A stretch of 64,000 bases of DNA from assembly GCA_022511465.1 (NCBI GenBank), contig JAFLRM010000007.1, positions 1 through 64,000 of the forward strand, in the 5' to 3' direction. This stretch comes from Acetatifactor sp. (GTDB taxonomy: Bacteria > Bacillota > Clostridia > Lachnospirales > Lachnospiraceae). The notes below the pieces were generated by a model, which saw only the letters and a list, made by a program, of their open reading frames with translations, did not search any database and had not been told where the DNA came from. The translations under genes were made by a program, and so were the position numbers. Shown here in pieces: positions 54,166-62,780 of this stretch (the stretch's first letter is position 1; each line of letters starts with the position of its first letter).

Positions 54166-54239
54166 CATAAATTATTCAAGACATCTGAAAAAAAGAGAAA
54201 TTTATTTTTTAGAAGATTAAAAAAGTGGGAAAGAAGCAT

Positions 54240-54470
54240 ATGACTAGAAAATTGATCGAAAAAATATTAAAACTATATAAAAATTTCATTTTTAAGCAAA
54301 AGCTCCGCGAAATGGACAAGTGGTGGGACTTTATGGGAGGCAACTGCTTCGGATTATTTCCGCCGTCATTTTACCATACACATACTGAGGAAGAAATAGA
54401 ACGGATCACAGCGGAAACAACAGATAGACTTTACGCAATGATCAAGGAATATACGACACACCTTACCTAA
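54240..54470 (+). CDS. Small unknown protein beside an XRE regulator
   Basis: A 76-residue protein with a basic helical N-terminus (MTRKLIEKILKLYKNFIFKQKLREM), then a Trp- and Phe-rich middle (DKWWDFMGGNCFGLFPPSFYHTHTEEE) and a helical tail. No family recognised and no membrane segment. The ATG at 54240 has a weak purine-rich site (GGGAAAGAAG). Its stop overlaps the end of comEC (opposite strand) by eight bases. The divergent XRE gene and the operator make it a likely regulated accessory gene. Confidence 0.5.
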   Translation: MTRKLIEKILKLYKNFIFKQKLREMDKWWDFMGGNCFGLFPPSFYHTHTEEEIERITAETTDRLYAMIKEYTTHLT

Positions 54471-56820
54471 ATGTATACACCTCTGCCCTCCCCTCCGCAA
54501 ACCTGACTGTGATCGCGCCGGATTCCGCCGTTTTAAAGATCACCGCTTTCGCCTCCTCCAGACGTTCCACCAACTCCTCATGCGGATGTCCATAACGATT
54601 ATTCTTCCCGCTGGAGATCACCGCCACACGCGGCGACACTTGTTCAAGAAGTTCCTGGGGTGTAGAGTTTCTCGAACCGTGGTGCGCTACCTTCAACACT
54701 GTAACATCATCCACCCCACACCTTTCTAACTCCTCCATCAACCTCTTCTCCCCTTCCCCCTGAACATCTCCGGTGAGAAGCAGTGAATTTGTTCCAAAGC
54801 TGACATAAAAACACTCCGAGGCTGCGTTGGTATCCTTCGCCCACAAAGCGGTATCCTCCGCCGCTTTTGACGGATGCAAACATTGAAAAAGTACTTCTCC
54901 ACTCTGCCAGCTGTCTCCGGCTTGTACATAGAAAACTTCAATGGGATGCCTCTTCACCCTCGCAGCAGCCCCCAATATCTCTCCAAAAGGATCCTCTTCT
55001 TTGCTCTCCGACGCAGTCTGCCATCCCACCGCCGGCAGGATCAGCTGATCGATAGTAACACCCCAATCCTCGCAATTCTGCACTAACTCCAGAATACCAT
55101 TGCAGTGGTCTGCGTCCGGATGCGACACAAAAACCGCGTTTACATGGGACAAACCATAATATTTCAGGTAAGGCTCCAATACGTACCTTCCCACCTGACT
55201 GCGGCTGCTGCTTCCGCCATCAAAGAGATACACTTCTCCGGACACTGTCCGCAGACAGATTCCATCTCCCTGTCCCACATCCAGAAAGGTTACCACATTT
55301 CCCTGCGGCAGTTGAATTGCCATAACACCGACCAGCATGGTCAATATACTAATCCAAACCACCGGACGAGGTATTTTGCGGCAGAGAACCATTCTGCAAA
55401 CTTTTTCTCTCTTCTCTTTCTTTCTGCATCCGGCAAGCCACACCACACTAAAGAGCAGCACATAATAAACCACCATCTGCCACCACGCAGGTTTCCCCGG
55501 ATTCCAAGTGTGAAAGGGAAGCTTATCAAACAAATTGCACAGCTTTTCGTACCCTGTCAAGATCACCCAGTCTGCCGTACCGACAATCCCAAGTCCCGGC
55601 ACCAGCATGGCAGCCATCCCTGCAACCATCAATACACTCATAAAGGGCAATATCAGCAGATTTAGCAGCACCGAATAGGTGGGCACCTCATAGTAAAACC
55701 AGAGCTGTACAGGCATTGTGGTCAGAGTGATTGATAGTCCTGCCAATATCGACTGAATTAGTCGATCGCGCCATTTCTGCACCTGTTCCCTGCAGAACAG
55801 TTTCCAGTGATCCTCTTCATACCTGTGTATTTTCCGCACTTTGCCGCTTTCCCATAGCACACAAGCAGCAGGATAAGTCACACCTACTCCCAAGACCGAC
55901 ATGTAGGACAGCAAAAAGCCGCTATGGTGCAGGTAACCCGGATGCTTCCAAAGCATAATGACTCCCACCATCCCCAACGCTGTCAGTAGATCATAGGTCC
56001 TTCCCACGAGCTCCGCCAGCATCCTAAGAAAATACATACCAATAGCTCTACACACTGAGATCCCCATTCCTGTCATTATGCCATACAAGAGCAGAATTCC
56101 CCCTCCGCAGACTGCGGCCAGCCAGGATGGTGCTCCGATCCTGCGCAAAAGTTTGTAGATGCCCATACCAATGATCGTGATATGCAGCCCTGATATGCTT
56201 AAAATGTGAACAATCCCGTTTCTCCGATAAAGTTCCCTGATCTCACTGTCCAGTCCGACTTTTTCCCCCAGCAGGATCGTAGCCATGATAGAGGCTTCTT
56301 TCTCTGGAAAAATCACGTACAGCCGATTCTTCCAGTATTTCCTCAATTGAAAGAGCATTTCCCGCAGCCGGGAGTACTCCTTCGACCGGGCAAGCACTCT
56401 GACATCCACAAGCTTTCCCCCTATCTGCATTGATCGATAATAGGTCTCCGCATCAAATTCGCCCGGGTTGGTCGCCTTCAAAAAGGATTGAAATGTGCCC
56501 CGCACGATCACCGTGCTTCCCAGATGCGGCTCCAAACCCTGTTCCCACTCTTGTTGCTCCACTAGAAAAAAATCTGTTACTGGAATATGTTGCTGAAGAT
56601 TTTCAGCTTGATGAATAATAATAGAATCTAAATAGAAATATTGGGTATCTTTTTGATACACCCGCCCTGTGACTGTCACTTCTCCGCGTTGTGCCAGACC
56701 GACCGATGCGATCGTCCTCTGATCACCCCCGGAGGATATGCCCTGCGCGGAGCAGGTCGCATCGCGCAGGGCCAATATCACTATTAGACACAGGCACACC
56801 AAAAATAGTGGTCTTCTCAT
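54463..56820 (-). CDS. comEC: DNA-uptake channel protein ComEC/Rec2
   Basis: ComEC forms the inner-membrane channel for DNA uptake. The 785-residue protein has an N-terminal membrane helix and OB-fold-like region (GEVTVTGRVYQKDTQYF), the Competence domain with about ten membrane helices (RNGIVHILSISGLHITIIGMGIYKLLRRI at the start) and a C-terminal metallo-beta-lactamase-like domain with FLDVGQGDGICLRT, HPDADHCNG and KVAHHGSRNSTP. All three parts are present, which argues for function. The ribosome site GAGG precedes the ATG by eight bases. A comEA-like gene lies about 3.3 kb upstream on the same strand, separated by the WalRK-type genes. Confidence 0.95.
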   Translation of the reverse strand: MRRPLFLVCLCLIVILALRDATCSAQGISSGGDQRTIASVGLAQRGEVTVTGRVYQKDTQYFYLDSIIIHQAENLQQHIPVTDFFLVEQQEWEQGLEPHLGSTVIVRGTFQSFLKATNPGEFDAETYYRSMQIGGKLVDVRVLARSKEYSRLREMLFQLRKYWKNRLYVIFPEKEASIMATILLGEKVGLDSEIRELYRRNGIVHILSISGLHITIIGMGIYKLLRRIGAPSWLAAVCGGGILLLYGIMTGMGISVCRAIGMYFLRMLAELVGRTYDLLTALGMVGVIMLWKHPGYLHHSGFLLSYMSVLGVGVTYPAACVLWESGKVRKIHRYEEDHWKLFCREQVQKWRDRLIQSILAGLSITLTTMPVQLWFYYEVPTYSVLLNLLILPFMSVLMVAGMAAMLVPGLGIVGTADWVILTGYEKLCNLFDKLPFHTWNPGKPAWWQMVVYYVLLFSVVWLAGCRKKEKREKVCRMVLCRKIPRPVVWISILTMLVGVMAIQLPQGNVVTFLDVGQGDGICLRTVSGEVYLFDGGSSSRSQVGRYVLEPYLKYYGLSHVNAVFVSHPDADHCNGILELVQNCEDWGVTIDQLILPAVGWQTASESKEEDPFGEILGAAARVKRHPIEVFYVQAGDSWQSGEVLFQCLHPSKAAEDTALWAKDTNAASECFYVSFGTNSLLLTGDVQGEGEKRLMEELERCGVDDVTVLKVAHHGSRNSTPQELLEQVSPRVAVISSGKNNRYGHPHEELVERLEEAKAVIFKTAESGAITVRFAEGRAEVYTFR

Positions 56821-56869
56821 CCTGTATCCCTCTTATCCTTTAATTTTTTCTATAGTACCAAATACTCTT

Positions 56870-57823
56870 TTATCTTCCGCCCTCATTGTCCAGTGTGGTC
56901 ACATAATCCAGATTGCGCTCTAATGCAGCGCTGTTAAGGGAAGCTGGCACCTCACCATTAACAAGGATCTGCACACGGTTGATATTGTTCAGTTCCACCA
57001 GAGAATTCACAATGGAATACATCGCTATCTCTGTAGACACATTGTTGACCACATTCAGAAAACTGGAATCCAGATTCACATAGCAGATTCCATCTCTGGT
57101 CATAACATTGATCACCTTGGTCTCCGGATTGATGGTAGGATACAATCCCGCCACCTGTCCGCTGGGGCCGGCGATTAGCTCCTCCACCACAAAGCGCTCC
57201 AAGGGCGTGTTGGTGGAGTAATATTTCTCTCGATAAGCTGCGATCAGCTTATTCCCATCCTCGTTGGCAAAATACAGCATGACTCTGGCCGGCTCATAGG
57301 TGTTGATCTCGCTGCCGTCATTATTGATAAACTGATCCGCGCTCATCAGCCCCACCAGATCTCCCGCATTATCGTAGAGCGGTTCTCCCTCCACGGTAAT
57401 GCCTACATATTTGATATCCGGGATCTGGGTCAATGTGCGCACAATGGCCGCCCGCACCAGAACCTCGCGTATTGCAGACATGTTTTTGTATTCCGCGCTC
57501 ACATCCAGCATAAGCCTTCCATCTTCCACCTGTACCGAGAGCACCTCGAAGCCCAAAGCCAACGGAGCCTTGTATTCCAACATATCGGGCATAGTGGACA
57601 GACAGGTGATCAGTTCTTCCAACTGTTCCTCCGACGTATCCGACTGTATGATATGATAATGGGGCTCCACCTTCGTCTCCGAGTTGCTGACATAATAGAT
57701 GCTATAAGCGTTCTCAGCCGGCTGCTCCTCATTGCCGCAGGCCGTGAACACAGACAGACACAGAACCAGCGCAAGCAGAAAAACCCCTCTTGTAAACCAT
57801 CTCTTTTTTGTCCCTGTTCTCAT
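56870..57823 (-). CDS. GerMN-domain lipoprotein coupled to the WalK-type kinase
   Basis: A 317-residue secreted lipoprotein: signal helix WFTRGVFLLALVLCLSVFTAC with the cysteine as lipid site, followed by two GerMN domains (VRAAIVRTLTQIPDIKYVGITVEGEPLY in the first, LERFVVEELIAGP...NLDSSFLN...YSIVNSLVELNNINRVQILVNGE in the second). GerMN proteins act in spore or cell-wall processes. Two starts are possible: ATG at 57838 overlaps the kinase stop as ATGA, and ATG at 57823 has GAGGG eight bases before it; I keep the second. Its place behind the kinase resembles the position of YycH and YycI in walRK operons, which suggests that it modulates the kinase. Confidence 0.85.
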   Translation of the reverse strand: MRTGTKKRWFTRGVFLLALVLCLSVFTACGNEEQPAENAYSIYYVSNSETKVEPHYHIIQSDTSEEQLEELITCLSTMPDMLEYKAPLALGFEVLSVQVEDGRLMLDVSAEYKNMSAIREVLVRAAIVRTLTQIPDIKYVGITVEGEPLYDNAGDLVGLMSADQFINNDGSEINTYEPARVMLYFANEDGNKLIAAYREKYYSTNTPLERFVVEELIAGPSGQVAGLYPTINPETKVINVMTRDGICYVNLDSSFLNVVNNVSTEIAMYSIVNSLVELNNINRVQILVNGEVPASLNSAALERNLDYVTTLDNEGGR

Positions 57824-57834
57824 TAACCGTTCCC

Positions 57835-59328
57835 TCATTGTGCAATATAGATCAGAGGAATCTTCACCAGAAAACTGGTGCCCTCCCCCTCTGTGCTGGT
57901 AACCGTGATAGAGCCTCTGTGTGCCAGCACCGCACTCTTGGTGATCGCCAACCCCAGTCCGGTTCCACCGATCTCACGGGAGTGGGACTTATCCACACGG
58001 TAAAAACGCTCGTAGATATGTGCCAGCGAATCCTCCGGAATGCCAATCCCGGAGTCGCTGACCTGAAATGTAAAAAACTGATGGTCCGCATCCAGCACTA
58101 CCTTCACCCAACCGTGATCCTTGTTGTATTTGATGGCATTTTCCACCAGATTGTTCATGATCAGTGTCAACTTGACCTCATCCACCTCCGCTATCACCGG
58201 GCGAATGCTCTCAAACACGACCTCCACATCCTTCTTGCGGGCGATAGGGCGCAAACGCTTCAGGATGATCTCCGCCAGGTCGTTGATATTCAACGAGACA
58301 ATATTCAGGTCCTGAACCTTTTTATCCATCTTTACCAGAGCCAAGAGTTCTGTGATGATCTGATTCTCTCTGTCGATCTCCGAGACAATGTCCTCCATGA
58401 ACTCCCTGTACAATTCCGCCGGTACATCACCCTGAGCCATCAGAGAATCGGCCAGCACTTTCATGGACGCCATAGGAGTTTTTAATTCATGGGACACGTT
58501 CGCCACAAATTCCTGTCTCGAGTCATCCAACACTCTCATGCGTCCGATCAGTTGATTGAATGCATCCACAATATGCACGGTCTCCACATAGTCCGGCACG
58601 GAGATACTCTCGTCACTGTAACCTGCCTGAACCTCATTGATCGCCTCAGTGACACGGTTAAGAGGCTTGGTCAGCACAATAGACAGAATGATCGCCAGAG
58701 CAAAGATCGCCATGATCATCAAAGCTTCCAGGATCAAAGCTTTCCTATTCAAAACCTCCATAGTGGCAGCAATGCTGTCGGTTGAGATGCTTGTAAGCAT
58801 AACTCCGCGGATCGTACTGCTCTCCCCCGTTTGCACAGCCATCCGATTGTCCATGATCGGGGTGGTCATTTCTATGTAACCGTGTTCCTGATCATAGTGA
58901 GAGATATTTTCCCCCTGAAAGCAACGGATCACTTCTTCGGAAATCATGGTCTTGCCCTCGCTGATCCCGTAGGTGTCCTGAACTACTTTGAAATTACTGT
59001 TGATGATCATCACGCGGCCTTCATACAGATTTGACAAAAGCTCCAGTTCCGCATCAATGACCTCTCTGGAATTGCGGTATGTCTGTTCCTGCGACCGGTA
59101 ATTGTCCAGATAATTGTTGCTGATCAGATGGTTTGCCAATATCATCAGCTGGTTCTGCACGGCTGAAGTCCTCTGCTCCACAGAGCGCTCCTCGTAATTT
59201 TCCACAATCCCGTAGCGCATGAGAACGCTGGGAACAATGCCCACCACCAAGATGAGTACAAAAATGCGTGCGCGCAAACTCCTGAGCGGGAGCATCGCAA
59301 GCAGCCTTTTCCATATCTTTGCTATCAT
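57835..59328 (-). CDS. HAMP sensor histidine kinase, WalK-like
   Basis: A 497-residue membrane kinase. The first membrane helix (about residues 17-37) is followed by an extracellular domain of about 140 residues, a second helix (LILEALMIMAIFALAIILSIVL), a HAMP domain (LTKPLNRVTEAINEVQAG), the HisKA phospho-acceptor region FVANVSHELKTPMASMK, and a HATPase with NNLVENAIKYN, DSGIGIPEDSL, and GGTGLGLAI. Unlike Bacillus WalK it has no clear PAS domain between HAMP and HisKA. The ATG at 59328 is preceded by GAGGGAA; a TTG three codons earlier is another possibility. The response regulator gene precedes it after 40 bases. Confidence 0.92.
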   Translation of the reverse strand: MIAKIWKRLLAMLPLRSLRARIFVLILVVGIVPSVLMRYGIVENYEERSVEQRTSAVQNQLMILANHLISNNYLDNYRSQEQTYRNSREVIDAELELLSNLYEGRVMIINSNFKVVQDTYGISEGKTMISEEVIRCFQGENISHYDQEHGYIEMTTPIMDNRMAVQTGESSTIRGVMLTSISTDSIAATMEVLNRKALILEALMIMAIFALAIILSIVLTKPLNRVTEAINEVQAGYSDESISVPDYVETVHIVDAFNQLIGRMRVLDDSRQEFVANVSHELKTPMASMKVLADSLMAQGDVPAELYREFMEDIVSEIDRENQIITELLALVKMDKKVQDLNIVSLNINDLAEIILKRLRPIARKKDVEVVFESIRPVIAEVDEVKLTLIMNNLVENAIKYNKDHGWVKVVLDADHQFFTFQVSDSGIGIPEDSLAHIYERFYRVDKSHSREIGGTGLGLAITKSAVLAHRGSITVTSTEGEGTSFLVKIPLIYIAQ

Positions 59329-59368
59329 TTCCCTCAACCTACTGTCCGCTGTTTCTTCTCTTCAATCC

Positions 59369-60067
59369 TCAGGTATTCAAAAAATAGTAACCCACGCCCC
59401 ACTTGGTATGTACATACTGCGGCTCGCTGGGGTTGGACTCAATCTTCTCTCTGAGACGTCTGATATGTACATCCACTGTGCGCACGTCCCCAGGGTAATC
59501 CGCTCCCCATACCAGCTTCAGCAGACTTTCCCTGCTGTACACCTTGTTGGGATTTAGCATTAAAAGTTCCAAAACTTCAAATTCCTTGGCTGTCAACCCA
59601 ATCTCCTTACCGGAAATATAGGCTCTCCTCCCCTCGCAGTCCAGCTTCAGATCGCCGCTCTCCACCAGCTTAGGAGCCTCACCTCCCGCCGCCTTCTTCG
59701 GGTCGATGCGCCGCATGATCGCCTTAATGCGGGCCTTGACTTCCAAAATGTTGAAAGGCTTAGTGATATAGTCGTCAGCACCATATTCCAGTCCCAGGAT
59801 CTTGTCCATGTCATCTCCCTTCGCTGTCAGCATGATGATGGGAACATTGGAAAATTCGCGGATCTGTTGGCAAACCTCAAAGCCGGTGAGCTTGGGCAGC
59901 ATTACATCCAAAAGAATAATGTCATACTGATTGTTGCGGGCATATTCTAAGGCTTCCTCACCATCGTACGCACAATCAACCTCCATGTCATCTTGCTCCA
60001 AACTAAAGCGGATCCCCTTTACGATCAGTTTTTCGTCATCTACAACCAACGCTCTCTTGCCAGCCAT
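59369..60067 (-). CDS. OmpR-family response regulator, WalR-like
   Basis: A 232-residue regulator with a receiver domain (acidic pair in VVDDEKLIV, phospho-acceptor in DIILLDVMLP, lysine in ITKPFN) and a C-terminal winged helix (LTAKEFEVLELLMLNPNKVYSRESLLKLVWGADYPGDVRTVDVHIRRLREKIE). It resembles WalR/YycF closely, whose targets are autolysin and cell-wall genes; that identity is inferred from sequence and gene order. It is the first gene of the regulator-kinase-GerMN unit, and the comEA-like gene lies 21 bases upstream on the same strand. Confidence 0.92.
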   Translation of the reverse strand: MAGKRALVVDDEKLIVKGIRFSLEQDDMEVDCAYDGEEALEYARNNQYDIILLDVMLPKLTGFEVCQQIREFSNVPIIMLTAKGDDMDKILGLEYGADDYITKPFNILEVKARIKAIMRRIDPKKAAGGEAPKLVESGDLKLDCEGRRAYISGKEIGLTAKEFEVLELLMLNPNKVYSRESLLKLVWGADYPGDVRTVDVHIRRLREKIESNPSEPQYVHTKWGVGYYFLNT

Positions 60068-60087
60068 TCTTGCTTTCTTCCTCCCTG

Positions 60088-60711
60088 CTAATTTATAGTA
60101 ATCTTGTCACATAACTTCTCATAGGTGCTCGCCTTAATCCCGGAGACTTTCATAATATCTTCTATGTTCTGAAAGGCACCATTTTTTTCCCGGTAGGCAA
60201 TGATATCTTGTGCCCTGGACTCACCAATCCCCGGCAGCGTACACAAAAGCGATACATCTGCCGTATTGATATTCACCAATCTCTGCGCTTCAGCGCTCTC
60301 ATTAGAGGCAAACGCCTCCGCTTCCTGCCGGGTCGGAATATATAGCTTCTCGCCATCGGACACTTTAGCCGCCAAATTGACATAGTCTGTCTGTGCATCC
60401 TCCGAAAATCCACCTGCTGCTCGAAGTGCGTCATCCGCCCTGCTGCCTACGGGAAGCGCAAACACACCGGGAGTTATCACTGCACCACACACATACACAT
60501 AAATCTGCTCCTGAGACGCTTTCTGCGCTCCGGACTCTGCCCCCGCCGATTCCGCGTCTTCTGGAAATTCCTCTGTTTCTACCAGTCCTACTGCGCCTTC
60601 CGTCTGCGTGACCACATATGCCGCATCCGGTACTCCGCAGCCCATGAGCAGGCCTGCCAACAACACTGTCATACAAAGCCCGCACAATATCCTTATCTCT
60701 CTTCTCATCAT
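60088..60711 (-). CDS. ComEA-like lipoprotein with SLBB and helix-hairpin-helix domains
   Basis: A 207-residue secreted protein with a lipobox (LLAGLLMGCG). An SLBB-type domain (IYVYVCGAVITPGVFALPVGSRADDALRAAGGF) is followed by two helix-hairpin-helix motifs (VNINTADVSLLCTLPGIGESRAQDIIAYREKNGAF, IEDIMKVSGIKASTYEKL). ComEA binds incoming DNA at the cell surface and passes it to ComEC. The start is ATG at 60711 with GGAGGGG upstream; a second ATG three bases later is equally possible. A promoter with a palindrome lies about 90 bases upstream. It heads the run comEA-like, walR-like, walK-like, gerMN, comEC. Confidence 0.9.
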   Translation of the reverse strand: MMRREIRILCGLCMTVLLAGLLMGCGVPDAAYVVTQTEGAVGLVETEEFPEDAESAGAESGAQKASQEQIYVYVCGAVITPGVFALPVGSRADDALRAAGGFSEDAQTDYVNLAAKVSDGEKLYIPTRQEAEAFASNESAEAQRLVNINTADVSLLCTLPGIGESRAQDIIAYREKNGAFQNIEDIMKVSGIKASTYEKLCDKITIN

Positions 60712-60796
60712 AGCCCCTCCATTTTCATTCCCATACAAAAACGCTTTGCATTCCGGCATGGGATCAGAGGGTTGCCTCTCTATGCTGATATTTTTT

Positions 60797-60825
60797 ATTG
60801 TAAAATAATTACCTCTATTTTACAA
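60797..60825 (-). promoter_or_regulatory. comEA-like promoter inside a 10-bp inverted repeat
   Basis: TTGTAAAATA-N8-TATTTTACAA (60798-60825) is a perfect 10-bp inverted repeat. On the minus strand it also contains TTGTAA and TACAAT separated by 17 bases, so the repeat covers both promoter boxes. That suggests a repressor site for an operon that includes competence and cell-wall regulators. No T-run follows, so it does not look like a terminator. Confidence 0.6.
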
Positions 60826-60842
60826 GTTACTTTTCATAAAAA

Positions 60843-61274
60843 TCACTTCCACTTAAACACGACGATGCCAATGATGGCAACTGCCATTCCAATTGCCTTT
60901 CTCCACTCCCAAGGCTGCTTTTCCACGCCAAACCATCCAAAGAGCTCAATCACATAAGCTACGATCAGCTGCGCAACCACGATCAACATAACTGCCCTGG
61001 CGGGCCCCAGCGCATCCATGCTCTTGATGACTGTGTAGGTGATAAAAGCACCAATCGCACCGCCGAGCAACATATACTTAGGCTGCACATGGAACACCTG
61101 GGTAAAGGAGCTTCGATCTGTGAAAAGCCATGCCGCCAGGCAGACTAAAAGGGCTGTGAACTGTACAAAAGCATTGGCTGTCCAAATGCTGGATCCCTTG
61201 GTCACCTGCGTGTTAAATACTCCCTGAATGCTCATCAGCGCTCCGGAAATCAAAGCAATAAAAAAACCGATCAT
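60843..61274 (-). CDS. DMT-superfamily membrane protein (DUF606/YdcZ type)
   Basis: A 143-residue protein with about five membrane segments. The start MIGFFIALISGALMSIQGVFNTQVTK matches the DUF606 family, which belongs to the drug/metabolite transporters, and KSMDALGPARAVMLIVVAQLIVAYVIELFGWFG near the middle is also typical. The substrate is unknown. Family members often work as pairs, but no second copy is next to it. The ribosome site AAAGGTGG precedes the ATG. The solute-binding protein gene lies upstream on the same strand. Confidence 0.85.
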   Translation of the reverse strand: MIGFFIALISGALMSIQGVFNTQVTKGSSIWTANAFVQFTALLVCLAAWLFTDRSSFTQVFHVQPKYMLLGGAIGAFITYTVIKSMDALGPARAVMLIVVAQLIVAYVIELFGWFGVEKQPWEWRKAIGMAVAIIGIVVFKWK

Positions 61275-61362
61275 GAGATACCACCTTTCTGAAATTTTCT
61301 CTCAGGAAACTTTCTCATTGGTAGGTTATCCCATAACCGGTTATTTATACGCGCCCAGCACA

Positions 61363-62760
61363 CTACCGAACCTGCAATTCGATCTGTGTCGCCAGCTCCT
61401 GAACCATCTCTGTCACGTCGGCACCGTTCCATACTTTAGAAAACAAGATCTCAAGCTGCATCCAATAGTTGCCGGTCTCAAGCATCTTGGGAAGCGGAAC
61501 ACTGTCCGCATACTCCAGCGCAAATATGTCAAGTGCGCCATTGCCGACGTTTGCTTTTCGATTGGCTGCAGCCTTGCCGCTACTCTCATACAAACCATCC
61601 ACACACTCGTCTGTCAGGTATGCTGCAAACCTGTTCGCCAGCTCCCTGTGTTTAGAGTAACCGTTAACCACCACTGCGTTGGTAACAGACAACGAGCGGC
61701 TGGAAAGCTCCTCACTGACATCCGGCATGGTGGTGACTCCATACTCGTAGGCAAAGCTTTCATCCGCCTTTGCCTCCTCCAGCCTGGCCACCACATCGGT
61801 GGTGCCGATGGTAAACATCACCTTTCCGTCGATAAAATCCTGTATGGTGGAGTCGTAGGTTACTGTGTCCGACTCAATGGAAAAGAACTGGTTCAACGCC
61901 TTATATACCTCCAGACATTGAATGGCCTCCTCGCTGTTGATCCGTATCTGTCCGGCATCATCTCCGGCATCACCTCCCACGATCATATAGCTCCCCACGA
62001 TCCAATAGTTGTAAAAAATATCGGAGACATCCCATTCCATGACACCCTCCACCCCTTCGGGCGTATCAAAAGTATTTGCAATATCCAAAATGTCATCCAC
62101 CGTCGCAGGAAGCGCACCTTCCATATACTCCCGTGTCTTGGCTGCCAATGTATCTTCATCAAAGCCGGTCGTCACCTCGCTGTCCTCCAACGGGGGCTCG
62201 CCATCTTCCAGATCCTCCGCCGCAATCTCACGCTCTGCCTGCTGAGTTGCCCATTGTTCCAAATAAGTCTCATTGTACACCAGTGCGCTTGTCTCATAAA
62301 AAAGAGGGTACGCGACGATCTTGTCGTGGTAGGTAACGGCGGACAACGCCGTCGCCGGAAAATGCTCCGCATTACAGATCTCGCCCGCATCCCGAACCTC
62401 GCTGGCCAGTCCTGCCAGATATGCCTTCTCCAGGGAATCGTTGCTGACAAGATACACATCCGGTATCTGTTTTCCCTCTAAAGATGCATGATTGATCGCC
62501 TCCAGATACTCGCTCTCCGAGGTGAGTACCGGGATCACCCTCACATCCTCCCTCTCCCCAAAGGCGACTGCCGCACTGTTGAAATAATTGGTCAGCGCCT
62601 CGTCCGAGTACCAAAAATATAAAGTGTCCCGCTCTCCAAACCACGAAGCCATGCCGTTCTCCGTCTCAACGCTCGCCATTTCACGGGTGCTTCCATAAAC
62701 CGCGGCAGCAGCTATGATCCCCACAGCTGCTGTCGCAAGAATTCTTTTTTTCAGATTCAT
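61363..62760 (-). CDS. Extracellular solute-binding protein (family 1), orphan
   Basis: A 465-residue exported protein of the sugar-type ABC binding proteins. The N-terminal helix (KRILATAAVGIIAAAAVYGS) is a signal or anchor; no clear lipobox cysteine follows, which is unusual for this group in Gram-positives. The body has the pattern LYFWYSDEALTNYFNSAAVAFGE, IPDVYLVSNDSLEKAYLAG, YPLFYETSALVYNETYL and a C-terminal hinge (HRELANRFAAYLTDE). No permease or ATPase gene is in the window, so its transporter lies elsewhere or it has another role. It follows argD after 20 bases, on the same strand. Confidence 0.82.
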   Translation of the reverse strand: MNLKKRILATAAVGIIAAAAVYGSTREMASVETENGMASWFGERDTLYFWYSDEALTNYFNSAAVAFGEREDVRVIPVLTSESEYLEAINHASLEGKQIPDVYLVSNDSLEKAYLAGLASEVRDAGEICNAEHFPATALSAVTYHDKIVAYPLFYETSALVYNETYLEQWATQQAEREIAAEDLEDGEPPLEDSEVTTGFDEDTLAAKTREYMEGALPATVDDILDIANTFDTPEGVEGVMEWDVSDIFYNYWIVGSYMIVGGDAGDDAGQIRINSEEAIQCLEVYKALNQFFSIESDTVTYDSTIQDFIDGKVMFTIGTTDVVARLEEAKADESFAYEYGVTTMPDVSEELSSRSLSVTNAVVVNGYSKHRELANRFAAYLTDECVDGLYESSGKAAANRKANVGNGALDIFALEYADSVPLPKMLETGNYWMQLEILFSKVWNGADVTEMVQELATQIELQVR

Positions 62761-62780
62761 ACAGAAAACTCCAAATCACA

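Noticed and set aside
60798..60825. The 10-bp inverted repeat as a terminator for the DMT-family gene
   Set aside because: On the minus strand it is followed by an A-rich run (TAAAAAAT), not T, and it contains promoter boxes.
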